DNA of 24,931 bases from an uncultured Comamonadaceae bacterium. GTDB lineage: Bacteria; Pseudomonadota; Gammaproteobacteria; Burkholderiales; Burkholderiaceae. A program made the position numbers and the translations under genes. Of this stretch, positions 1 to 6,094 are shown piece after piece (the first letter of the stretch is position 1; every line of letters begins with the position of its first letter). The notes beneath the pieces are model-generated. The model was not told the origin of the DNA. It did no database searches and saw nothing but the letters and a program-made list of their open reading frames with translations. The stretch is from NCBI GenBank assembly GCA_946482115.1, contig CAMLQP010000009.1, positions 1-24,931 on the forward strand, read 5' to 3'.

Positions 1-483
1 TTCATCAACCAGATCCGCATGAAGATCGGTGTCATGTTCGGCAGCCCCGAGACCACCACCGGTGGCAATGCGCTCAAGTTCTACGCCTCGGTGCGCCTGG
101 ACATCCGCCGCACCGGCACCATCAAGAAGGGCGACGACGCCATCGGCAACGAGACCAAGGTCAAGGTGGTCAAGAACAAGGTCTCGCCGCCGTTCAAGAC
201 GGCCGAGTTCGACATCCTGTTCGGCGAGGGCATCAGCCGCGAGGGCGAGATCATCGACATGGGCGTGACCCACAAGATCATCGACAAGTCCGGCGCCTGG
301 TACGCCTACGCCGGCGAGAAGATCGGTCAGGGTCGCGACAACGCGCGCGAGTTCCTGCGCGAGAACCCGGCGCTGCGCCACGAGATCGAGAACAAGGTGC
401 GCGAGGCCGTGGGCGTGCCGCTGCTGCCCGAGTTCGACCCCAGCAGCGTGCCGGCCGCCGCCGACGAGGGTGATGCCGAATAA
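1..483 (+). CDS. recA: RecA recombinase, C-terminal part (5' end outside window)
   Basis: DNA strand-exchange protein of homologous recombination and SOS induction, cytosolic. The reading frame is open from base 1 and gives 160 residues. It begins [11 protein letters not shown], which aligns to the region around Asn193/Gln194 of E. coli RecA, so about 190 N-terminal residues including Walker A lie upstream. The DNA-binding L2 loop ([18 protein letters not shown]), the RLDIRR strand, the VKVVKNK segment and the GEKIGQG motif of the C-terminal domain are all visible. The tail is acidic (DEGDAE), as in other RecAs. The stop overlaps the start of recX, the usual proteobacterial arrangement. Identity is essentially certain; only the 5' boundary is missing. 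Confidence 0.98.
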   Translation, partial: FINQIRMKIGVMFGSPETTTGGNALKFYASVRLDIRRTGTIKKGDDAIGNETKVKVVKNKVSPPFKTAEFDILFGEGISREGEIIDMGVTHKIIDKSGAWYAYAGEKIGQGRDNAREFLRENPALRHEIENKVREAVGVPLLPEFDPSSVPAAADEGDAE

Positions 484-940
484 GCCCGAGCCCTCGCTCA
501 AGGGACGCGCGCTGCGCCTGCTGGCCGCGCGCGACCACTCCCGCGCCGAGCTGGAGCGCAAGCTGGCCGCGCACACCGAAGACCCCGAGGCGCTGAAGCG
601 CGTGCTCGACGAGCTGCAGAGCAAGGGCTTCCTGAACGAGGCCCGCGCGGCCCAGAGCCTGCTGCACCGCCGCGCGCCCAAGCTGGGCGCCGCGCGCGTG
701 AGAGCCGAGCTGCAGCAGCGCGGGCTGCCCGATGCGGTGGTGGCCGACGCCCTGGCCGAGCTGGCCGGCACCGAGGCCGAGCGCGCCCACGCGGTCTGGG
801 CCAAGAAATTTGGCGAGCCGCCCGGCGACGCCGCCGAGCGGGCCCGCCAGATGCGTTTCCTGGCGGCGCGCGGCTTTGCGCCCGAGCTGGTGCGGCGAAC
901 CGTACCGGCCGCCGTGCGCGGGTTGCCGGACGGCGACTGA
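473..940 (+). CDS. recX: RecX, regulator of RecA
   Basis: RecX binds RecA filaments and limits their extension and activity. The protein is about 155 residues, normal for proteobacterial RecX, and consists of repeated three-helix units. Recognisable segments are [19 protein letters not shown] near the N-terminus, [23 protein letters not shown] in the middle and [16 protein letters not shown] near the C-terminus. The start is ambiguous: GTG at 470 and ATG at 473 are in frame and adjacent, and both lie inside the end of recA, so translation is probably coupled to recA. I chose the ATG. A 5-bp hairpin follows the gene at 950-962 but has no T-tract. Confidence 0.93.
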   Translation: MPNKPEPSLKGRALRLLAARDHSRAELERKLAAHTEDPEALKRVLDELQSKGFLNEARAAQSLLHRRAPKLGAARVRAELQQRGLPDAVVADALAELAGTEAERAHAVWAKKFGEPPGDAAERARQMRFLAARGFAPELVRRTVPAAVRGLPDGD

Positions 941-982
941 ACACCGCTCGTCGGTTTCCGACCAAACCCAGGGGTCTTGGAC

Positions 983-1012
983 TTGTAGGGGCTAAAGTGC
1001 GCTCCCTATAAT
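983..1012 (+). promoter_or_regulatory. Candidate sigma70 promoter of the oxygenase operon
   Basis: A perfect -10 hexamer TATAAT lies at 1007-1012. With an 18-base spacer the -35 position is TTGTAG (983-988), a weak match. Transcription would begin near 1018-1020, just before two tandem palindromes. The region 941-1075 contains no convincing gene. Confidence 0.5.
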
Positions 1013-1021
1013 CCTCCTACC

Positions 1022-1056
1022 GTTTCGATAAAGAAACTCTGTTTCATAACAGAAAC
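1022..1056. promoter_or_regulatory. Two tandem palindromic operators, GTTTC-N6-GAAAC
   Basis: Two perfect inverted repeats of the same design lie at 1022-1037 and 1041-1056, with arms GTTTC and GAAAC and 6-base centres GATAAA and ATAACA. Their centres are 19 bp apart, about two helical turns. The second extends to TGTTTC/GAAACA. They sit immediately downstream of the -10 element and upstream of the VOC-gene Shine-Dalgarno, where a bound repressor would block transcription. IclR-family regulators often use 15-16 bp palindromes of this size, and an IclR gene lies at the other end of the window. The pairing of regulator and site is inference. Confidence 0.6.
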
Positions 1057-1075
1057 AACTCCCGAGGATCGCAGC

Positions 1076-2041
1076 ATGAGTGTTCTGGGTATTGATCAAG
1101 TGACCTACGGCGCCGCCGATCTGGCGAACTGCCGGCGCTTCTTCCTCGACTGGGGATTGAAGCTGGTGAGCGAGCAGGCCCTGGAGCTGGTGTTCGAGAC
1201 GCTCAACGGCTGCCGCGTGGTGGTGGCCCATTCCGATCGCCCGGGTCTGCCTGCCGGCCTGGAGCCAGACCCGACCATGCGCGAGGTGATCTGGGGCGTG
1301 GAAAGCGAGGCCGACATCGCCCGCTACCGCAGCCGCATCGCCGGCCTGCCGAGCTTCATCGAAGGCGACGGCCGCATCGGCTGCACCGATCCCAACGGCC
1401 TGGCCATCCGCTTTCAGGTCACGCGCAAACGCGCCATCGACATCGAGTGCGCGCAGACCAACACCTGGAGCGAGCGCGGCCGCGTCAACCGGCCCAGCCC
1501 GGCCTACGACCGCGCCACGCCCATCGAGGTGGGCCACGTGGTGTTCTTCACCGAAGACGTCAACACCACCGCCGCCTTCTACCTGGACAACTTCGGCTTC
1601 GCCCTGTCCGACCGCTACCCGGATCGCGGCGCCTTCCTGCGCTGCGCGCCCGAGGGCGGCCACCACGACCTGTTCCTGCTGCAGCCCCCCCAGGCGCGCC
1701 GCGGCCTCAACCACGTGGCCTTCACCGTGCGCGACACGCACGAGGTGTTCGGCGGCGGCATGCACATGTCACGCCAGGGATGGGGCACCGAACTGGGCCC
1801 GGGCCGCCATCCGGTCTCCTCGGCCATCTTCTGGTACTTCCACAGCCCGGCCGGTGCCCTGGTGGAGTACTACACCGATGAGGACCAGCTCACCGGGGAC
1901 TGGCAGCCGCGCGACTTCACGCCCGGCCCCACGGTGTTCGCCGAATGGGCCATCAAGGGCGGCATCGACGGCAACACGCGCCGCCAGGTCAGCGCCGAGG
2001 CGCCCAGCGGCGCCTTCATGACCGACAAGCCCAAGCACTGA
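1076..2041 (+). CDS. VOC-family protein, type I extradiol ring-cleavage dioxygenase-like
   Basis: A 321-residue protein with two vicinal-oxygen-chelate domains, at about residues 4-118 and 148-275. This is the layout of type I extradiol dioxygenases, which use Fe(II) to cleave catechol-type rings. In the second domain His154 (EVGHVVFF), His213 (LNHVAF) and Glu264 (LVEYYTD) occupy the positions of the 2-His-1-Glu metal triad. The first domain lacks these residues, as is usual. The size is slightly above the typical 290-310. ATG 1076 is preceded by GAGG at 1064-1067. It is the first gene of the operon with the Rieske oxygenase, consistent with dihydroxylation or demethylation followed by ring cleavage. 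A non-oxygenase VOC role cannot be excluded, and the substrate is unknown. Confidence 0.85.
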   Translation: MSVLGIDQVTYGAADLANCRRFFLDWGLKLVSEQALELVFETLNGCRVVVAHSDRPGLPAGLEPDPTMREVIWGVESEADIARYRSRIAGLPSFIEGDGRIGCTDPNGLAIRFQVTRKRAIDIECAQTNTWSERGRVNRPSPAYDRATPIEVGHVVFFTEDVNTTAAFYLDNFGFALSDRYPDRGAFLRCAPEGGHHDLFLLQPPQARRGLNHVAFTVRDTHEVFGGGMHMSRQGWGTELGPGRHPVSSAIFWYFHSPAGALVEYYTDEDQLTGDWQPRDFTPGPTVFAEWAIKGGIDGNTRRQVSAEAPSGAFMTDKPKH

Positions 2042-2079
2042 TACCCTCACATTCCGCGCTTATCCCCACGGAGGCAAAC

Positions 2080-2301
2080 ATGACCCGCAAGCTGTACAAC
2101 GAGACGCACCAGAACCGCTCCGCGCCGCCCACGGCCTACGAAAGCCTGCTCGGCGACTCCATCGAACGCGCGTTCGCGCAAGGCATCCACGACCTCGACG
2201 GTCTCGTGGCCTATCTCAACGACGCCGGTCCCACCGGGCCCAACGGCCAGCCCTGGACCCCCGCGAACTTCCAGCAGGAAATGGCCCGTCTGGGCGCCTG
2301 A
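2080..2301 (+). CDS. Small recombinase-like helix-turn-helix protein
   Basis: A 73-residue protein starting at ATG 2080, with GGAGG 6 bases upstream. The C-terminal half (GPTGPNGQPWTPANFQQEM) resembles the helix-turn-helix module of the Recombinase domain found after serine recombinase catalytic domains, in which a G-x-PW motif precedes the recognition helix. No catalytic domain is present, so it is not a recombinase. It lies 38 bp after the VOC gene and 22 bp before the Rieske gene, tightly within the operon, so it is probably co-translated. It could be a small DNA-binding regulator or an accessory protein of the oxygenase. Function is not established. Confidence 0.75.
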   Translation: MTRKLYNETHQNRSAPPTAYESLLGDSIERAFAQGIHDLDGLVAYLNDAGPTGPNGQPWTPANFQQEMARLGA

Positions 2302-2323
2302 AACCCGTCAGAGGAGAGCTGTC

Positions 2324-3361
2324 ATGAACACTGCCACCATCAACGTCAACCTCGATCCCGTGGACGCCACGCTGGAAGTCGGTCTGAAAGACCTCTGGTA
2401 CCCGGTCTGCCCGTCGTCCTTTGTCAAGAAAGAGCCGATCTCGCTGCGCCGCCTGGGTTACAAGATCGCCCTGTGGCGCGACGCCGCCGGCAAGGTCCAT
2501 GCGCTGGAAGACCGCTGCCCGCACCGTGGTGCGCCCCTGTCGCTGGGCGTGATCCTGGGCGACCGCATCGCCTGCCCCTACCACGGCGTCGAGGTCAAGT
2601 GCGACGGCACCGTGGTGCGAGTGCCCGGCAGCCCTGGCTGCAAGCTCGAAGGCTCGCGCCCCACGCGCTCCTTCCACGTCGCCGAATCCAACGACGCGAT
2701 CTTCCTCTACAACTCGGCCGATCCCTACGTGCCCGAGGCCCCGCCGCTGCGGCTGCCCGAGCAGCTGACCTCGCCCGAATGGTCGTCCTTCTTGTGCTAC
2801 ACCGAATGGGCCGGCGACTACCGCTACGTGATCGACAACGTCATGGATCCCATGCACGGCGTCTACCTTCACAAGCAGTCGCACAGCATGTCCGAGGGTG
2901 ACAACCAGGCCGAGTTCCAGATCCGCGACATCGAGAACGGCTTCATGTTCGAGAAGAAGGGCCAGCGCGGCGTCAACTTCGACTGGACCGAGTGGCTGGA
3001 CCTGGGCATCCATGTCATGCGGCTGGAAATTCCCTATCCCAAGACCGGCGGCCCCGGCGGCAACTTCACCATCATCGGCAGCTACACCCCGGCCGAGAAA
3101 AACACCTCCGCCGTGTTCCATTGGCGCTGCCGCCGGGTGACCGGCTGGCAGCGTGACACCTGGCGCTTCCTCTACAAGGACCGCCTGGAGGAGCGCCACT
3201 GGAACGTGCTGGAGCAGGACCGCGTGGCGATCGAGAACATGGAGCCCGACGCCAACCAGCACGAGAACCTGTACCAGCACGATCTGGGCGTCGTGCGCCT
3301 GCGCCGCCACCTGAAGAAACTGGCCCAGGCCCAGATCGAGCGTCTGGCTGCCCGGACCTGA
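2324..3361 (+). CDS. Rieske non-heme iron oxygenase, oxygenase component
   Basis: A 345-residue terminal oxygenase of the VanA/phthalate dioxygenase type, which hydroxylates or O/N-demethylates aromatic substrates with electrons from a reductase. The Rieske [2Fe-2S] ligands are Cys65, His67, Cys84 and His87 in the pattern C-x-H-x16-C-x2-H. The catalytic domain shows DNVMDPMHGVYLH, where Asp175 is the likely electron-bridging residue and His178 and His183 are iron ligands. There is no separate beta subunit or ferredoxin gene nearby, matching a two-component class IA system. Start ATG 2324 has AGAGGAGAG upstream. The next gene, 16 bp downstream, is its reductase. The substrate cannot be predicted from these motifs. 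Confidence 0.93.
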   Translation: MNTATINVNLDPVDATLEVGLKDLWYPVCPSSFVKKEPISLRRLGYKIALWRDAAGKVHALEDRCPHRGAPLSLGVILGDRIACPYHGVEVKCDGTVVRVPGSPGCKLEGSRPTRSFHVAESNDAIFLYNSADPYVPEAPPLRLPEQLTSPEWSSFLCYTEWAGDYRYVIDNVMDPMHGVYLHKQSHSMSEGDNQAEFQIRDIENGFMFEKKGQRGVNFDWTEWLDLGIHVMRLEIPYPKTGGPGGNFTIIGSYTPAEKNTSAVFHWRCRRVTGWQRDTWRFLYKDRLEERHWNVLEQDRVAIENMEPDANQHENLYQHDLGVVRLRRHLKKLAQAQIERLAART

Positions 3362-3377
3362 CGGTAGACTGAGCGCC

Positions 3378-4334
3378 ATGAGCCAGACCCTGCAAGCCCT
3401 AGTCCACACCCTGCGCTACGAGGCGCAGGACATCATCAGCATCGAATTCCGCCCCACCGAGGGCGTGGTGTTCCCGCCGTTCACGGCGGGCTCCCACATC
3501 GATCTGCACCTGCCCAACGGCATGAGCCGCAGCTACTCGCTGTCGAACTCGCCCACGGACAGCGGCCGCTACGTGGTGGGCGTGCTCAAGGACAAGGCCA
3601 GCCGGGGCGGCTCACGCGCGGTGCACGAGCAGCTGCGCGTGGGCATGACGCTGGCCATCTCCCCGCCGCGCAACAACTTCCCGCTGCATGAAGAGGCCAC
3701 GCACAGCGTGCTGGTGGCCGGTGGCATCGGCATCACGCCGGTGCTGTGCATGGCGCGCCGGCTGACGCAGCTGGGCAAGTCGTGCGAACTGCTGTACTTC
3801 GCGCGTTCGCGCAAGTCGGCCGCGTTCGCCGATGACATCCAGGCCCTCGGCATCCCGGTCCACTGGCACTTCGACGAAGAGCAGGGCGGTCCGCCCGATC
3901 TCAAGGCCCTGCTGGGCGCGCGCGCCGGCGCCGGCCGCCACTTCTACGCCTGCGGCCCTTCGGTGATGCTGGACAACTTCGTCGCCACCTGCGAGGGGCT
4001 GGGCTACGCGGATGCCCACATCGAGCGTTTCGCCGCCGTGGAGCACAAACCCGCCGACGACGCGAAGAAAACCTTCTCGGTCGAGCTCAAGCGCAGCGGG
4101 CGGGTGATCGAGATCACGCCCGACAAGTCGGTGCTGCACGCGCTGCTGGACGCCGGCATCGACGTGGATCACAGCTGCGAAGAGGGTGTCTGCGGTGCCT
4201 GCGAGACCAAAGTGCTCGACGGCGTGCCCGACCACCGCGACTCGGTGCTCAGCGCCAGCGAGCAGGCCAGCAACAAGATGATGATGGTGTGCGTCTCGGG
4301 CTGCAAGTCCGAACGCCTGGTCCTGGACCTCTGA
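3378..4334 (+). CDS. VanB/PDR-type oxygenase reductase (FMN, NAD(P)H, 2Fe-2S)
   Basis: A 318-residue electron-transfer partner of the Rieske oxygenase. Domain order is FMN-binding barrel (RSYSLSN at residues 51-57), NAD(P)H-binding domain (GGIGITP at 115-121, YACGPSVM near 190-197) and a C-terminal plant-type ferredoxin. The cluster ligands are Cys267, Cys272, Cys275 and Cys305 (C-x4-C-x2-C-x29-C). The FMN-NAD-ferredoxin order and length fit phthalate dioxygenase reductase and VanB. The gene begins 16 bp after the oxygenase stop without a strong Shine-Dalgarno, suggesting coupled translation. It converges with the MarR gene. Confidence 0.95.
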   Translation: MSQTLQALVHTLRYEAQDIISIEFRPTEGVVFPPFTAGSHIDLHLPNGMSRSYSLSNSPTDSGRYVVGVLKDKASRGGSRAVHEQLRVGMTLAISPPRNNFPLHEEATHSVLVAGGIGITPVLCMARRLTQLGKSCELLYFARSRKSAAFADDIQALGIPVHWHFDEEQGGPPDLKALLGARAGAGRHFYACGPSVMLDNFVATCEGLGYADAHIERFAAVEHKPADDAKKTFSVELKRSGRVIEITPDKSVLHALLDAGIDVDHSCEEGVCGACETKVLDGVPDHRDSVLSASEQASNKMMMVCVSGCKSERLVLDL

Positions 4335-4338
4335 GCGC

Positions 4339-4360
4339 GGAGCCCGGGCTCCAGGCCCGG
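4339..4360. other. GC-rich palindromes between convergent genes
   Basis: A perfect 14-bp palindrome GGAGCCCGGGCTCC lies at 4339-4352. An overlapping alternative stem pairs 4344-4349 with 4355-4360 around a 5-base loop. They lie between the stops of the reductase and the MarR gene. No T-tract follows on either strand, so this is a weak candidate transcript end at best. Confidence 0.3.
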
Positions 4361-4383
4361 ATTGCCTGCGAGCCTGTGTGGCC

Positions 4384-4926
4384 TCAGGCGTCTTCGGCGC
4401 CAGCCTCGCCAGCGGCCGCGCACTGCGCGCGCAGGCGGCGCAGCACATCGTGGAGGGTGCGTCGCTCCTGGGGCGACAAGGTCAGGATCATGGCCGCCTG
4501 GCTGCGCTGGGCCATGGGCATGATCTTTTCGTACAGTGCCTGGCCCACTTCCGTCATGGACACCACCATGCCCTTGCGGCCCACCGGAGGCGTCTGCACC
4601 TCCACGAGCCCGCGTTTGGCCATCAGCTGCAGCGTGCGGCTGACTTGCGCCTTGTCTGCGGCCGATTCGGCCACCAGATCCGGAAAAGCCAAGGTGCCCG
4701 CGGCCGCCAGCACCGACAGGATGCGCCACTCCGATACCGACAGGTCGTAGCGCTCCGCGTAGGGCAGCGTGATGGCGCGCCGCAGCCCGTTGCTGGTGTG
4801 GCTGAACATCGTCGTCAGGAAATCGTGCACGTCCAGGCCCGTGCCTTCGGGGGTGAGATCGTCCCACGGGCAGGGCGGAGGGCTGTCGGCACGGGCCGCT
4901 CGGGGAGTGGTTCGGGTGGAGGCCAT
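4384..4926 (-). CDS. MarR-family transcriptional regulator
   Basis: A 180-residue winged-helix regulator. MarR proteins usually repress neighbouring genes and are released by phenolic or aromatic acid ligands. The winged helix spans about residues 60-130: YDLSVSEWRILSVLAA is the MarR signature helix, followed by ADKAQVSRTLQLMAKRGLVEVQ (recognition helix) and a wing with GRKGMVVSMTEVG. The roughly 30-residue N-terminal extension is rich in Pro, Ala and Arg. The gene is divergent from the molybdenum hydroxylase operon, and the shared intergenic region holds a TCAACA/TGTTGA palindrome, so autoregulation and control of that operon are likely. The start ATG 4926 lacks a good Shine-Dalgarno, so a slightly different N-terminus is possible. 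Confidence 0.92.
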   Translation of the reverse strand: MASTRTTPRAARADSPPPCPWDDLTPEGTGLDVHDFLTTMFSHTSNGLRRAITLPYAERYDLSVSEWRILSVLAAAGTLAFPDLVAESAADKAQVSRTLQLMAKRGLVEVQTPPVGRKGMVVSMTEVGQALYEKIMPMAQRSQAAMILTLSPQERRTLHDVLRRLRAQCAAAGEAGAEDA

Positions 4927-4932
4927 GGCGCG

Positions 4933-4962
4933 ATCTTACGCCGCTTGTCGTAGCTCAATCAA
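4933..4962 (-). promoter_or_regulatory. Candidate promoter of the MarR gene
   Basis: On the minus strand TTGATT (4962-4957) and TAAGAT (4938-4933) are separated by 18 bases. The -35 element overlaps the MarR-type palindrome, as expected for autorepression. If used, the leader would be very short. Confidence 0.4.
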
Positions 4963-4981
4963 CATTTGTTGACTGATCAAC
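4959..4981. promoter_or_regulatory. MarR-type operator
   Basis: TCAACA (4959-4964) and TGTTGA (4967-4972) form a perfect inverted repeat with a 2-base centre. A further half-site TCAAC (4977-4981) pairs with the preceding GTTGA to give a second, overlapping palindrome with a 4-base centre. The element covers the -35 of the operon promoter and the -35 of the divergent MarR promoter. It is an AT-rich island in a GC-rich region. Binding by the adjacent MarR protein is inference from position. Confidence 0.65.
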
Positions 4982-4997
4982 TTAATCCCGCTACGAT
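4969..4997 (+). promoter_or_regulatory. Sigma70-type promoter of the molybdenum hydroxylase operon
   Basis: TTGACT (4969-4974), a 17-base spacer and TACGAT (4992-4997) form a good sigma70 promoter, with start near 5004. The -35 lies inside the palindromic operator. The leader before the Bug start codon is then about 108 bases. Confidence 0.6.
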
Positions 4998-5049
4998 GAA
5001 AACGCCCTGGATGAAAAGCGGACCTTCATCACTTTTGCCGGGTCGCCCC

Positions 5050-5077
5050 AGCCGCCCTGGACTCGACCAGGCGGGCT
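5050..5077 (+). promoter_or_regulatory. Hairpin in the operon leader
   Basis: The leader RNA can fold AGCC (5050-5053) with GGCT (5074-5077) and CCTGG (5056-5060) with CCAGG (5067-5071), separated by a 2x2 internal loop and closed by the 6-base loop ACTCGA. It lies between promoter and start codon. There is no T-tract, and I do not recognise a riboswitch class. It may stabilise the mRNA or be incidental in GC-rich DNA. Confidence 0.3.
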
Positions 5078-5111
5078 CTTCAATGTGTATCTCACCCCAC
5101 AGGAGTGAAAG

Positions 5112-6092
5112 ATGAAATTGGATCGTCGTCAGTGGATGGCCGTCGCGATGGCCGCTGGTGCCGTGTTCGCGGGTGCAGCGAACGCCCAGGCCTACCCCGA
5201 TAAACCCATCAGCGTGATCGTGGGCTATCCCCCGGGCGGCGACACCGACGCCATGGCCCGCCTGTTCGCCGACAAGCTGGCCCAGCGCCTGAAGCAGACC
5301 GTGATCGTGGATAACAAGCCCGGCGCCGGCGGCACCGTGGGCAACAGCTTCGTCGGCAAGGCCAGGGCCGATGGCTACACCCTGCTGTTCACGCCCAACC
5401 CCTTCACCACCGCGCCTTTCGTGATGAAGCTGTCGGCGGGCAACCAGTACGACGTGCTGAACGGGTTCGACCCCGTGATCAAGACCGCCACCCAGCCACT
5501 CGTTCTGGTGGCGCACCCGAGCGCTGGCGTGAAGAACATTCCCGAGATGGTGGCGGCCGCAAAGGGTGGCAAGGCGCTGAGCTATGCCAGTCCCGGTGCC
5601 GGCTCGCCCATGCACGTGGTGGCGGAGTGGCTCAATCGCAGCGCTGACATGAAGATCAGCCATGTGCCCTACCGTGGCGTGGGCCCTTCGGTCACCGATG
5701 TCGTGGGTGGCCACGTGAGCACCGCATGGGTCACGCTGGGTCCGGTCACGCAGCATTTCGCCACCGGCAAGCTGGTGCCGCTGGCCATTGCCGATGCCCG
5801 GCGCACGCCGCTGGCCCCCGGCATTCCCACGCTGGTGGAGCAGGGCTACAAAGATGTGGTGGTGGGCTCCTGGAACGGCTTCTTCGCGCCCAAGGGCACG
5901 CCGCCCGAGGTGATCAGGTTGCTCAACAGCCATCTCAACGAAATCGTGAAGATGCCCGACGTGGTGGAGAAGATGGCCATCTTCGGCGCACTGCCCGCCG
6001 GCGGAGCACCCGACGTGCTGGGCAAGACCAATGCCACCGAATACGAGCAGATGGGCAAGCTCATCAAGGAACTCGGCGTGACGGCGGAGTGA
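5112..6092 (+). CDS. Bug-type (TctC family) periplasmic substrate-binding protein
   Basis: A 326-residue exported binding protein of the tripartite tricarboxylate transporter family. The signal peptide has a basic start (MKLDRRQW), a hydrophobic core and a probable cleavage after ANA near residue 25. The mature protein begins YPDKPISVIVGYPPGGDTDAMAR; the PPGGxxD loop is the typical ligand-carboxylate contact of Bug proteins, and PGAGGTVGNSF and HVPYRG follow at expected positions. A strong AGGAG precedes ATG 5112. It is the first gene of the molybdenum hydroxylase operon, 2 bp before the large subunit, so its ligand is probably that enzyme's substrate, likely a carboxylate. No TctA/TctB membrane genes occur in the window. 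It resembles the Bug at 14896-15882 closely. Confidence 0.95.
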   Translation: MKLDRRQWMAVAMAAGAVFAGAANAQAYPDKPISVIVGYPPGGDTDAMARLFADKLAQRLKQTVIVDNKPGAGGTVGNSFVGKARADGYTLLFTPNPFTTAPFVMKLSAGNQYDVLNGFDPVIKTATQPLVLVAHPSAGVKNIPEMVAAAKGGKALSYASPGAGSPMHVVAEWLNRSADMKISHVPYRGVGPSVTDVVGGHVSTAWVTLGPVTQHFATGKLVPLAIADARRTPLAPGIPTLVEQGYKDVVVGSWNGFFAPKGTPPEVIRLLNSHLNEIVKMPDVVEKMAIFGALPAGGAPDVLGKTNATEYEQMGKLIKELGVTAE

Positions 6093-6094
6093 GC

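Noticed and set aside
950..962. GTCGG-TTT-CCGAC hairpin after recX as a terminator
   Set aside because: The stem is only 5 bp and no T-tract follows; it is weaker than chance expectation would need in this GC-rich region.
278..965. Minus-strand open frames opposite recA and recX
   Set aside because: They are compositional shadows of two certain genes.
2080..2301. Remnant of a mobile element or serine recombinase
   Set aside because: No catalytic domain, no terminal repeats and no transposase fragments are nearby. The frame is intact with a good ribosome binding site in an operon.
5050..5077. A riboswitch in the Bug leader
   Set aside because: Only one imperfect hairpin is visible, with no conserved aptamer sequence that I recognise.
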